DNA from: an uncultured Rhodospirillaceae bacterium
GTDB lineage: Bacteria; Pseudomonadota; Alphaproteobacteria; Rhodospirillales; Magnetospirillaceae
DNA: 64,000 bases
Assembly (NCBI GenBank): GCA_903901915.1
Contig: CAIUSV010000061.1
Span: 31,917-95,916, forward strand
Reading direction: 5' to 3'
Both the position numbers and the translations under genes were made by a program. The notes under the pieces were generated by a model that ran no database searches, was not told where the DNA came from, and worked only from the letters and a program-made list of their open reading frames with translations. How positions within the stretch are numbered: position 1 is the stretch's first letter; every line of letters begins with the position of its first letter. Shown piece after piece: positions 1 to 13,732 of the stretch.

Positions 1-581
1 TGCCGGTGGCCGCCGGTATCGGTGGCGGTTCGGCCGACGCCGCCGCGACGCTCAAGGGCCTGATGCAATTGTGGCGGGTCCGGCTGCCCGACGACCGGCT
101 GCGGGCGCTGGCGCTGGCCATCGGTGCCGATGTACCGGTTTGCCTTGCCGGGTGCCCGACCCGGATGAGCGGCATCGGCGAGGTGCTGGAAGCCGCTCCC
201 GCTCTGCCGCCGGCCTGGCTGGTGCTGGCCAACCCCATGGTGCCGCTTCACACCCCGCCGGTGTTCAAGGCTCGCCAGGGACCATTTTCCGCCGCCGATC
301 CGCTGACCCTGCCGCCGGCCGATGCCCGCGCCTTGGCCGAGGCCCTGTCCGTGCGCCGTAACGATCTGACCGCGGCGGCGGTGAGCATCGAGCCGGTGGT
401 GGGCGAGGTGCTGGCGGCGCTGGCGGCGGCGCCTGCCTGCCTGCTGGCCCGCATGTCGGGGTCGGGTGCCACCTGTTTCGGCCTGTTCGGTGCCGAGGCC
501 GAGGCCCGCGCCGCCTCCACCGCGATCCAGACCGTCCGCCCCGGCTGGTGGGTTGCTCCCGCCGAGTTGCTGGGCCGTTGA
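1..581 (+). CDS. ispE: 4-diphosphocytidyl-2-C-methyl-D-erythritol kinase, C-terminal part
   Basis: The 5' end lies outside the window; complete codons begin at base 3. IspE phosphorylates CDP-methylerythritol in the cytosolic MEP pathway of isoprenoid synthesis. The visible part opens with the GHMP-kinase ATP-binding motif (P-V-A-A-G-I-G-G-G-S-A-D-A-A) and ends with the GHMP C-terminal motif (A-R-M-S-G-S-G-A-T-C-F-G-L-F) around residue 150 of the fragment, the expected order for IspE. A tRNA-Gln gene follows 41 nt after the stop, an arrangement common in alphaproteobacteria. Frame and family are clear; only the N-terminal third cannot be judged. Confidence 0.93.
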   Translation, partial: PVAAGIGGGSADAAATLKGLMQLWRVRLPDDRLRALALAIGADVPVCLAGCPTRMSGIGEVLEAAPALPPAWLVLANPMVPLHTPPVFKARQGPFSAADPLTLPPADARALAEALSVRRNDLTAAAVSIEPVVGEVLAALAAAPACLLARMSGSGATCFGLFGAEAEARAASTAIQTVRPGWWVAPAELLGR

Positions 582-606
582 ATGTCGTCGCGGTTCGGAT
601 TATGGT
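578..606 (+). promoter_or_regulatory. Predicted sigma-70 promoter of tRNA-Gln
   Basis: A -35-like TTGAAT (578-583) and a -10-like TATGGT (601-606) are separated by 17 nt. The -10 ends 16 nt before the first base of the mature tRNA. It overlaps the ispE stop codon. Read by eye only. Confidence 0.4.
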
Positions 607-622
607 GCGCGACCCGCGTTGG

Positions 623-697
623 TGGGGCGTCGCCAAGCGGTAAGGCAGCGGCTTTTGGTGCCGCCATTCCCAGGTTCGAATCCTGGCGCCCCAGCCA
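623..697 (+). tRNA. tRNA-Gln (anticodon TTG)
   Basis: A 75-nt cloverleaf. The acceptor strand TGGGGCG (623-629) pairs with CGCCCCA (687-693), followed by discriminator G and an encoded CCA. The anticodon stem GCGGC/GCCGC encloses the loop TTTTGGT with anticodon TTG (Gln, CAA codons). The T arm is CCAGG-TTCGAAT-CCTGG. It lies between ispE and the convergent chemoreceptor gene. Confidence 0.97.
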
Positions 698-715
698 AGC
701 GGTCGTTCAAAGACC

Positions 716-2773
716 TTAAAGCCGATAGCCCAGCCTGAGGCCGCCCCAGTGGCGGCCACGCACGGTGATGGGTACCGAGGCGTCCTTCAGCAGCATGACC
801 TTGCCGCCGCCCATGTCGCGGATATAGGTCTGCAACAGGTGGTCCTGGGTGTGGGTGACGCCGGCCAGTTCGGCGCGGTTGTTGAAGATCCGCCGGTTGC
901 GGCAATTGGCGGCGTTCCATACCGGGTCGGGTCCCTGGGGCTTGGAACAGTGCGCCTGGTGCGCCGAGACATAGCCGTCCTGGTTGATCGCCAGCCCGAA
1001 CATGATCCGGGGATCGACCTTCAGGATGTCTTCCTGGATAGGCGGCAGAACCTTGTCGGCCATGTCGAGGAAGCGGGTGGTGAACTGCTGCGGATCGGTA
1101 TTGGCGATCGGCTTGTAGTCGCGGTCGAACAGGTCGTCGAGGGTGATGTCACCCCGGGTCAGGGCGGTCTCGAAGATCTGTTCCACCTCGCGGGCCTTGG
1201 CCTTGGCCAGCTTGATGAACGGCTGATCGGGGGCCTGGTGGCCGTAAAGGAACTCGCCGATGCGCGCCCGGGTGACGGTGTCGAGCACGAATTCCACCGC
1301 CGCCCCGGTCGGGGTGATATCGCGGACCTTGGCCGGGATCGGCCCGAATCCATCGATGGACAGGTCGATTTCGGCGTCACGGGCCAATACCGGCCCGGTC
1401 AGCCGGGCGCCCTCCACCTCCACCGCTTCCAGCCGGCAGGGCTGCTGTCCGCTGGCCAGGCGCACCGACCCCGTCAACGGCTGGCCGGCATGGCCGCCGT
1501 TCTTTTGGTCGCCGCCGACGGTATGGGCCAGGATGCCGCTGAGGCGGCGTTCCATGTTGTTGAGCCGGTTGGTGACGTCGAGCGCGCCTTTTTCCACCAG
1601 ACTGGCCAGGGAATCGACGTTGAGCACCTCGGTGGAAATGCCGGCGGCGTTCTGTGCCACCCGTTCGGCCTGCTCGGCGGCATCCTGCGCCCGCGAGCTG
1701 ATCACTCGGGTCGAGGCTTCCTGCTGCTCGACCGCCGCCGCCACGGCGGTGGCGACGCTGTTGACCTCGTCGATGGTGCGGCCGACCGAATCGATGGCCC
1801 TGACCCCGTTCTCGGTGGCGGCCTGGATGCTGTTGACCTGTTCGGCGATGGTGCCGACCGCCTTGGCGGTCTGTCCGGCCAGGACCTTGACCTCGCTGGC
1901 GACCACGGCGAAGCCCTTGCCGGCATCGCCGGCACGGGCCGCCTCGATGGTGGCGTTGAGCGCCAGCAGATTGGTCTGGCTGGCGATGTCGTTGATCAGT
2001 TGCAGCACCTCGACGATGCGGGTCGAGACCCGCGACAGCTCGCGCATGGTGGAATCGGCTTCATTGGCCTGGGTCACCGCCTCGCCGGTGATGGCGATGG
2101 TTCGCGCCATCTGGCTGGCGATTTCGCGGCTGGCCGAGGCCAGTTCATCGGACGAGGCGGCGACGGCGCTGATATTGGTCAGCGTTTCGCCCGAAGCGGC
2201 GTTCAGCGTCTGGTACAGGCTTTCCATCCGGCGGATGGCGGTGGCGGCGTCGCCGGTGGAGCGGGTCATGGTCTCGGCCTGGGCCATGACCTCCTTGATC
2301 GTGCCTTCGACCTCGCCTTCCAGCGCGTCGGCCAGCGACAGCAATTCGCGCTTGCGGCCCAGATCGGTTTCCTTTTCCGCCTTGATCGCGGCGCAGCCGG
2401 CCAGTTCGGCGACATGTTGCTTGAACACGTCGAGGGCGCGGGCCAGTTCGCCGGTCTCGTCCGAGCGGTCGCGAAAGGGAATGTCCACCGCCAGCTCGCC
2501 GCGGGCCAGCGTACCGGTGACGTCGATGATCCGCCGGATGGGCGGGATGGTGGTGAGGATCAGCCAGAACACCACCACGCTGCCGACGGCGACGCCGACC
2601 AACCCCAGGACGGCGGCCCATCCCAGCAGCTCGGGCCGGTGGTCCGCCAGTTCCCGCAAGTAAAGCGCGAAGAAGGTCCAGGCCAGCGCGATGGGCGGCA
2701 GGAAGGACAGGGATATCCTGAGGCCCAGGCCCCGAACGAAGATCTTGATCAGGCTCGAGACCGTGCTGTCCAT
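716..2773 (-). CDS. Methyl-accepting chemotaxis protein without periplasmic sensor, with C-terminal extension
   Basis: A 685-aa chemoreceptor that would signal to CheA/CheW. Two membrane segments (about residues 20-39 and 50-74) are joined by only about ten residues, so there is no periplasmic ligand domain. HAMP (about 75-127) and a full MCP signalling hairpin follow (core around [20 protein letters not shown]). After it come a PilZ-like beta segment (about 460-540) and a C-terminal domain with [13 protein letters not shown] and R-G-R-H-W-G-G-L-R, an extension seen in alphaproteobacterial MCPs. ATG 2773 is preferred over GTG 2821 because GGAGG lies 5-6 nt upstream. It sits 114 nt downstream of cobN on the same strand and may have its own promoter. 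Confidence 0.9.
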   Translation of the reverse strand: MDSTVSSLIKIFVRGLGLRISLSFLPPIALAWTFFALYLRELADHRPELLGWAAVLGLVGVAVGSVVVFWLILTTIPPIRRIIDVTGTLARGELAVDIPFRDRSDETGELARALDVFKQHVAELAGCAAIKAEKETDLGRKRELLSLADALEGEVEGTIKEVMAQAETMTRSTGDAATAIRRMESLYQTLNAASGETLTNISAVAASSDELASASREIASQMARTIAITGEAVTQANEADSTMRELSRVSTRIVEVLQLINDIASQTNLLALNATIEAARAGDAGKGFAVVASEVKVLAGQTAKAVGTIAEQVNSIQAATENGVRAIDSVGRTIDEVNSVATAVAAAVEQQEASTRVISSRAQDAAEQAERVAQNAAGISTEVLNVDSLASLVEKGALDVTNRLNNMERRLSGILAHTVGGDQKNGGHAGQPLTGSVRLASGQQPCRLEAVEVEGARLTGPVLARDAEIDLSIDGFGPIPAKVRDITPTGAAVEFVLDTVTRARIGEFLYGHQAPDQPFIKLAKAKAREVEQIFETALTRGDITLDDLFDRDYKPIANTDPQQFTTRFLDMADKVLPPIQEDILKVDPRIMFGLAINQDGYVSAHQAHCSKPQGPDPVWNAANCRNRRIFNNRAELAGVTHTQDHLLQTYIRDMGGGKVMLLKDASVPITVRGRHWGGLRLGYRL

Positions 2774-2887
2774 GACCCCTCCGTTCCATCGGTCGGCAGG
2801 GGCCGATGGCCGCTTGATCACTCTTGGGAAAATCGTGATCTTCCGGAAAGGAATTGTCGAGGCGATTCGGAATTCGCCGGAGCGGTA

Positions 2888-6568
<3,681 letters not shown>

Positions 6569-7579
6569 CTATCCCCGCACCACCGCCTCGATGGCGGCGC
6601 GGTCGAGTCCCTTGCGGCCGATCACCACCAGCCGGCTGGAGCGCTCTTCGTCGGGGCGCCAGGGGCGGTCGAAATATCGTTCCAGTCTCGCACCGACCGC
6701 CTGGACCACATGGCGGGTGGGCTTGCCCTCGACCGCCAGGAAGCCCTTGAGGCGCAGGATGTCGTGGCCGGCGATGGCCTGGATCAGGCGGGCTTCCAGC
6801 GCCGCCGGATCGGCGATGGCGGGCAGCAGCAGGGCGAAGCTCTCGAAATCATCGTGGTCATGGCCGTCTTCCTGGTCGTGGCAGGAGGGGCGGGCGTCGA
6901 GATCATCCTCGGCCGCCGCCGCCAGCCCCAGCAGAACCAGCGGATCGACCGCGCCCATGCGGGTGGTCAGGGCCTTGACTCCCGGGCGCAGCCGGGCGGT
7001 GATCGCGGTGGTGAACCGGGCCAGGGCGGCGGTGTCCATCAGGTCGGACTTGTTCAACAGCACCATGTCGGCGGCGGCCAACTGGTCCTCGAACACCTCT
7101 TCCAGCGGGTTGTCGTGGTCGGGTCGCGCCATCTCTTCCGGGGTGCTGGCGAAGCGCCCGGTGGCGGCGGCCGGCGAATCCACCACCGCCACGACGCCAT
7201 CGACGGTAACGCGCGAACGGATTTCCGGCCAGTGGAACGCCTTGACCAGCGGCTTGGGCAGCGCCAGCCCGGATGTCTCGATAACGATATGATCCGGCGG
7301 CTCGGAGCGGTCCAGCAGCGCCTGCATGGTCGGCAGGAACTCGTCGGCGACGGTACAGCACAGGCAGCCGTTGGCCAGCTCGATGATATCGTCCTCGCGG
7401 CAGCCGGCGATGCCGCAGCCGGCCAGCAACTCGCCATCGACGCCGAGATCGCCGAACTCGTTGATCACCAGGGCGATACGCCGGCCGCCGGCATTGGCCA
7501 GCAGGTGGCGGACCAGGGTGGTCTTGCCGGCGCCGAGGAAGCCGGTGATGACGGTGGTCGGAATCTTGCGCATGATCAT
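6569..7579 (-). CDS. cobW: CobW-type G3E GTPase metallochaperone
   Basis: A 336-aa COG0523 protein, thought to deliver cobalt to cobaltochelatase; its position directly before cobN supports that role. Walker A is G-F-L-G-A-G-K-T-T near residue 12-20. The family metal-binding G-C-L-C-C motif follows about 60 residues later. A His/Asp-rich stretch (C-H-D-Q-E-D-G-H-D-H-D-D) precedes the CobW C-terminal domain. The ATG at 7579 overlaps the upstream cobU stop as ATGA, favouring it over the internal ATG at 7573. Zinc handling is the usual alternative for this family, but context points to cobalt. Confidence 0.92.
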   Translation of the reverse strand: MIMRKIPTTVITGFLGAGKTTLVRHLLANAGGRRIALVINEFGDLGVDGELLAGCGIAGCREDDIIELANGCLCCTVADEFLPTMQALLDRSEPPDHIVIETSGLALPKPLVKAFHWPEIRSRVTVDGVVAVVDSPAAATGRFASTPEEMARPDHDNPLEEVFEDQLAAADMVLLNKSDLMDTAALARFTTAITARLRPGVKALTTRMGAVDPLVLLGLAAAAEDDLDARPSCHDQEDGHDHDDFESFALLLPAIADPAALEARLIQAIAGHDILRLKGFLAVEGKPTRHVVQAVGARLERYFDRPWRPDEERSSRLVVIGRKGLDRAAIEAVVRG

Positions 7580-8091
7580 TGGTCCTTGAGTACCAGCGGC
7601 AGCCCGGCGGCGACGAACACCACCCGGGGGCAGATGGCGGCGACCCGCTGGTTGACCGTGCCCTGATGGTCGCGGAACCGGCGCGACAGGCTGCCTTCGG
7701 GCACCAGACCAAGACCGATTTCGTTGGAGACCAGCACCACCGGCCCGGCCGGGTTGGCCAGGACCTCGCACAGATGGTCCAGCGAGCGCTCGACGTCGCG
7801 GCCCGCCTGCATCAGGTTGGAAATCCACATGGTCAGGCAGTCCACCAGCACCGGCCGATCGGGGCGCAGCACCCGTTCCAGCGCGTCGGACAGGTCGACC
7901 GGTTCCTCCAGCGTGCTCCAGCCGGGGCCACGGCGGCGGCGGTGACGATCGATGCGCTCGGCCATTTCACCGTCCAGCGCCTGACCGGTGGCGAGATACA
8001 GCGACGGAGCGCCCTCCAGCAGCGATTCGGCGTAGGCCGACTTGCCCGAGCGGGCACCTCCCAGCACCAGGGTGGTCTTGTCCATCATCAT
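7576..8091 (-). CDS. cobU: Adenosylcobinamide kinase / adenosylcobinamide-phosphate guanylyltransferase
   Basis: A 171-aa bifunctional CobU/CobP enzyme that phosphorylates adenosylcobinamide and transfers GMP to it during nucleotide-loop assembly. The P-loop G-G-A-R-S-G-K-S lies at residues 11-18. The guanylylation-site region (R-I-D-R-H-R-R-R-R) and the N-E-I-G-L-G-L-V-P motif are present. Start 8091 is chosen because its ATG overlaps the stop of the upstream hemY gene as ATGA. Full length for the family. Confidence 0.94.
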   Translation of the reverse strand: MMMDKTTLVLGGARSGKSAYAESLLEGAPSLYLATGQALDGEMAERIDRHRRRRGPGWSTLEEPVDLSDALERVLRPDRPVLVDCLTMWISNLMQAGRDVERSLDHLCEVLANPAGPVVLVSNEIGLGLVPEGSLSRRFRDHQGTVNQRVAAICPRVVFVAAGLPLVLKDQ

Positions 8092-9365
8092 CGCCACTCC
8101 AGACGGCCGACGGCGCCACAGGCCGGGCAGGCCAGGGAATGCGCCGCGGCGGCCCGGCCACAGGCACCGCAGGTCCAGGCCGGTTCCGGCCCCAGGGTGG
8201 TGGCCTTGGCCAGCCACGCCAGGGCGGCGGCCTCGTCCTTGCGCTCGTCGCGCTCCAGCCGGGCCAGCAGGTCAAGAGCGTGGCGCGACGGGCGTTCGGT
8301 CATGGCGCGGTCGAGGTGGGTGCGCGCCTGCCCCCACAACCGTGCCTCCAACGCCGCCTCGGCGAGGGCGACATGGCCGTCGGCGGCGGCGGGGTTGGCT
8401 TCGATCAGCTTTTGCATCCGCTTGACCCGGTCCAGCGCCGGCTCGCCCTCGCCCAGCGCCGCCCACTCCGCCACCAGATCGGGATGGGGAGCCCGACGGA
8501 AAGAATCCAGGATCAGCGCCGTCGCCTTGCGCGGTTTGCCGGCGCGGCGGTGCAGTCGCGCCGCCAGAATCGCCGCCGGAACGAATCCGGGATCGATGGC
8601 GAGAGCGTCTTGTGCCAACCCTAGCGCATCCGATCCCGGACCGGCCTTATCGGCGTCCAGGGCGCGGGCGTGCAGCACCACGGCGCGGCGTCGCGCCAGG
8701 TCCGGAGCCGGCAGGCAGTCGTGGCGGCGGGCGGTCGCCAGGGTCAGTTCGGCCTCGGCCCACAGTCCGGCCTCGATCTGAAGGTCGGCCAGGGTGGCGG
8801 CCAGACCGGCGGCGGCAGGCTGCAGCGCGAAGGCGCGACCCGCCGCGGCGCGGGCGCCCACGCGGTCGCCCTGCTTCAGCGCCAGTTCCATCAGGCCATG
8901 ATGGCCGAGGAAGGCGGTCTCGGGCCGTGCCGTCATGGCATCGAAGCGGTTGCGCTGTTCGTCGGCGTCGCCGCTCAGTCGGGCCGCCTGGGCGGTCAGC
9001 AATCCGGTCAGCGCCGGATCGCCCAGCAACTTGTCGGCGCGGTGGGCCAGCCGATGGGCGTTGCGGCCATCCCCCGCCGCCACCGCCGCCAGACCATCGG
9101 ACAGGGCGAGGTAGCCCTTACGCATCCGCGATGCCCGCCGGGCATCGAAAAAACGACCCGGTGCTCCCACCAGCAGCCAGCCGAGCCGACCGACGGCGGC
9201 GAACGCCAACAACAACGTGACCAGCGCCGCCAGCAGCATCGGCACGGTGGTATCAACCCGCCAGCCCTGCCAGTGGATGGTGACCTCGCCCGGCCGGTCG
9301 GCCAGCCATACCACCCCCGCCACCACCAGTCCGGTCAGCAGCAGGAAGGTGAAAAGGCGCCTCAT
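8088..9365 (-). CDS. hemY: HemY-like inner-membrane TPR protein
   Basis: A 425-aa protein of the proteobacterial HemY family found beside hemC/hemD. Two N-terminal membrane segments (about 5-22 and 40-60) precede alanine-rich TPR-like helices. It ends in a zinc-ribbon-like tail with two pairs of cysteines (C-G-A-C and C-P-A-C) within the last 30 residues. It is not the protoporphyrinogen oxidase also called HemY; the exact role is unsettled, but association with heme synthesis is conserved. The ATG at 9365 overlaps the upstream stop as ATGA. Confidence 0.87.
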   Translation of the reverse strand: MRRLFTFLLLTGLVVAGVVWLADRPGEVTIHWQGWRVDTTVPMLLAALVTLLLAFAAVGRLGWLLVGAPGRFFDARRASRMRKGYLALSDGLAAVAAGDGRNAHRLAHRADKLLGDPALTGLLTAQAARLSGDADEQRNRFDAMTARPETAFLGHHGLMELALKQGDRVGARAAAGRAFALQPAAAGLAATLADLQIEAGLWAEAELTLATARRHDCLPAPDLARRRAVVLHARALDADKAGPGSDALGLAQDALAIDPGFVPAAILAARLHRRAGKPRKATALILDSFRRAPHPDLVAEWAALGEGEPALDRVKRMQKLIEANPAAADGHVALAEAALEARLWGQARTHLDRAMTERPSRHALDLLARLERDERKDEAAALAWLAKATTLGPEPAWTCGACGRAAAAHSLACPACGAVGRLEWR

Positions 9366-10408
9366 GGTCCCACCTTGGCGGTGGCCGCACCGGTGATGGC
9401 GATGGCGTGGGCGGCCAGACCGGACAGGGTCCGGTCGGCGGCAAGCCGGGTCTTGGCCTCGCCGCTCCACGGCGCCGCCAGTTCGGCCGGTCCGCCGGTC
9501 AGCGCGTCCAGCTCGGCGCTGGCGACGGCGAAATCGTTGCGGGCGACCGCCGCCGAGGCGCGGGCCACCGTGGCGGCGGTGCCGCCGCCGGCAACGGTGC
9601 CGTCCTCGCGGCGGATGACCACCAGCGACAGCACCCGGTCGACGACGCGGCGCCACCAGCCTTCGCCTTCGGGCAGGATCTCGGCGCGGATGATGCGGGG
9701 CGCCAGCGCCTCGAAGCGGTCGGCCAGGGCGGCGCGGGTGGCGATGCCGGCGGCTGCCTGTGCGGCGACGGTCTCGATCGCACCGGCCACCTCGGCATCG
9801 TCACCGGCCAGGGCCTTGACGGCGCGCAGTTCGGCGTCGAACGGCCGGCCCAGCGCCACCGCTTCCCGCAACTGCCCCACCGCTAGCAGCAGCGCGGCGG
9901 CCGATGACCGTCGTGATTGAAGATCGCGCAGCGCCGCCTCGGCCCGTTCGATCCGGTCGGCCAGACGCAGCACGGTGGCGGCGTCGGCGGCGGAACGGCG
10001 CAGATCGGCAACCTGTTTTGACATCGAATCGACTTCGGCGGCGAGATGGGCCGGGGCCGGCGGCTGCGATTGCAGGGTGCGTATCGTCTGTTCCAGCGCG
10101 GCGACCCGGCCGTTCAGCCCGGAATCGCCCGAGGGCGCGGCGGCGGCGGGTCGCGCCTCCAACAGGGCCAGCCGGGCATTGGTGGCGGCCAGTTCGGCAC
10201 GCAAGGAGTCGGGGTTGAACGTCGCCGGGGCGGGAAAACCGGCCTGATCGCGCCACAATGGGAAGGTCGCCGCTGCCGCGATCGCCACCAGCAACACCAT
10301 GATCACCGTGACGGCGGCGGTGCCGCCCGACGATTTCGGCGGCGCGACGGGCGGCGGGGTCGGCTGGGCCGCCGGAACGCTGGGCTCGGAGGCGGGCTCT
10401 GACGTCAT
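9362..10408 (-). CDS. HemX/mitofilin-like inner-membrane coiled-coil protein
   Basis: A 348-aa protein in the hemD-hemY interval normally occupied by HemX or COG4223 mitofilin-like proteins. A Pro/Ala-rich cytoplasmic tail of about 30 residues is followed by one membrane segment (about 31-50), a long coiled coil (about 65-160, many Leu/Ala/Glu heptads) and a helical C-terminal half. Such proteins are thought to organise the inner membrane or support tetrapyrrole synthesis; catalysis is not expected. Coupled to hemD and hemY by ATGA overlaps on both sides. Confidence 0.8.
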   Translation of the reverse strand: MTSEPASEPSVPAAQPTPPPVAPPKSSGGTAAVTVIMVLLVAIAAAATFPLWRDQAGFPAPATFNPDSLRAELAATNARLALLEARPAAAAPSGDSGLNGRVAALEQTIRTLQSQPPAPAHLAAEVDSMSKQVADLRRSAADAATVLRLADRIERAEAALRDLQSRRSSAAALLLAVGQLREAVALGRPFDAELRAVKALAGDDAEVAGAIETVAAQAAAGIATRAALADRFEALAPRIIRAEILPEGEGWWRRVVDRVLSLVVIRREDGTVAGGGTAATVARASAAVARNDFAVASAELDALTGGPAELAAPWSGEAKTRLAADRTLSGLAAHAIAITGAATAKVGP

Positions 10409-11133
10409 CGGATGAATCCCCGTTCCAGGTCGTGATCAATGACCGCCAGCAGGGCGGCCTGGGTGGGTTGCTCGGCCCGGCGTAGCGCCCGCCACGGCAG
10501 CCCCGCCAGCTCGGTCTCGACATTGGCGGACAGGGCATAGCCCACGGTGCCGGCCAGTGTCGCCGCCTGCCCGGCGGCAAGGATCAGCCTAGCAAAGGTG
10601 GCGGCGGTGCGGGGAGAGAAAAACAACGCCAGATCGATGGTGCCGCCGGTCATGGCGGCGACCAGTCCGGGGCTGAGGGCGGTGGCAGTGGTGGCGCGAT
10701 AGAGCGTCTGGCGGCGGATATCGAACCCCCTGGCCGCCAGCCGCCCGGCCAGATCACCGGCGGTGACGGTGCCGGCCGGGTGCAGCAGCGCGCCCCCGGC
10801 GGGATCGACTCGCTCGATCACCAGGGCGGCCAGGGCCTCGACATCGCCATCGGCGCTGGTGACCGTGGCATAGCCCAGCTCGCGGGCGATGCGGGCCGAG
10901 GACTCGCCCACCGCCCATACCGGCAGCGACCGGTCGGGCAGCAGCCGGGCCAGGGCGCGGATGCCGTTGCCGCTGGTGACCAGGATACCCTGAATACCAC
11001 CGCCATCCACCGAAGTGCCCGTCGCCGGTTCGATATCGAGCAGCGGTTCGATCATTACCGTCAGGCCACGGGTTTCGAGGGCGCGCGCCACCGCCTCGGA
11101 ATCTTCCCTCGGGCGGGTGACGAGGGCGAGCAT
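10405..11133 (-). CDS. hemD: Uroporphyrinogen-III synthase
   Basis: A 242-aa enzyme that cyclises and inverts ring D of hydroxymethylbilane to give uroporphyrinogen III, the branch point to heme and cobalamin. The N-terminus V-T-R-P-R-E-D-S-E and the later [12 protein letters not shown] segment are typical HemD landmarks. The start at 11133 is 5 nt after the hemC stop. The C-terminus overlaps the next gene. HemD is poorly conserved in general, but its position directly after hemC is decisive. Confidence 0.92.
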   Translation of the reverse strand: MLALVTRPREDSEAVARALETRGLTVMIEPLLDIEPATGTSVDGGGIQGILVTSGNGIRALARLLPDRSLPVWAVGESSARIARELGYATVTSADGDVEALAALVIERVDPAGGALLHPAGTVTAGDLAGRLAARGFDIRRQTLYRATTATALSPGLVAAMTGGTIDLALFFSPRTAATFARLILAAGQAATLAGTVGYALSANVETELAGLPWRALRRAEQPTQAALLAVIDHDLERGFIR

Positions 11134-11138
11134 GGGGC

Positions 11139-13177
<2,039 letters not shown>

Positions 13178-13181
<4 letters not shown>

Positions 13182-13726
13182 GCAAGGCCTTCACCAAGGA
13201 ATCCGACGGCGACGAGGATGATGGCGCCGAGCCTCAGGGCCTACCGCCGGGCAGCAAGAACTACATGCGGCCGCGGGGTTTCGACGCTCTCAAGGCCGAG
13301 CTGACCCAGCTACTTCGCGTCGAGCGGCCCCGGGTGGTCGAGGTGGTGTCGTGGGCGGCGGGTAACGGCGACCGGTCGGAGAACGGCGACTATCTCTACG
13401 GCAAGAAGCGCCTGCGCGAGATCGATCGCCGCATCCGTTTTCTTACCAAGCGGCTGGAAAGCGCCCATGTGGTCGATCCGGCCCAGCAGAAGAAGCGCGA
13501 TCAGGTGTTTTTCGGTGCCACCGTCACCTACGCCAACAGCCGCGATGACGAGATTACCGTCACCATCGTCGGTATCGACGAGGCCGATATGGAACGGGGC
13601 CTGATCAGTTGGATCTCGCCGGTGGCGCGGGCGCTGCTCAAAGCCTCCGAGGGCGACAGCGTGGCGGTGCGCACCCCCGGCGGCGTCGAAACCATTGAGG
13701 TGATCGCCATCGCCTACGATGGGTGA
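13178..13726 (+). CDS. greB: Transcription elongation factor GreB
   Basis: A 182-aa transcript-cleavage factor that rescues backtracked RNA polymerase. After a 25-residue acidic N-terminal extension comes the Gre coiled coil with the acidic tip region ([13 protein letters not shown]) and [10 protein letters not shown], which identifies GreB rather than GreA. The FKBP-like C-terminal domain ([11 protein letters not shown]) is complete. The ATG at 13178 overlaps the tsaD stop as ATGA. Convergent with the DUF4175-type gene 6 nt away. Confidence 0.95.
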
Positions 13727-13732
13727 CTCTGT

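Noticed and set aside
8092..8217. Longer N-terminus for cobU
   Set aside because: The extension is Arg/Gly/Pro-rich, out of frame with and overlapping hemY; the ATGA junction at 8091 marks the real start.
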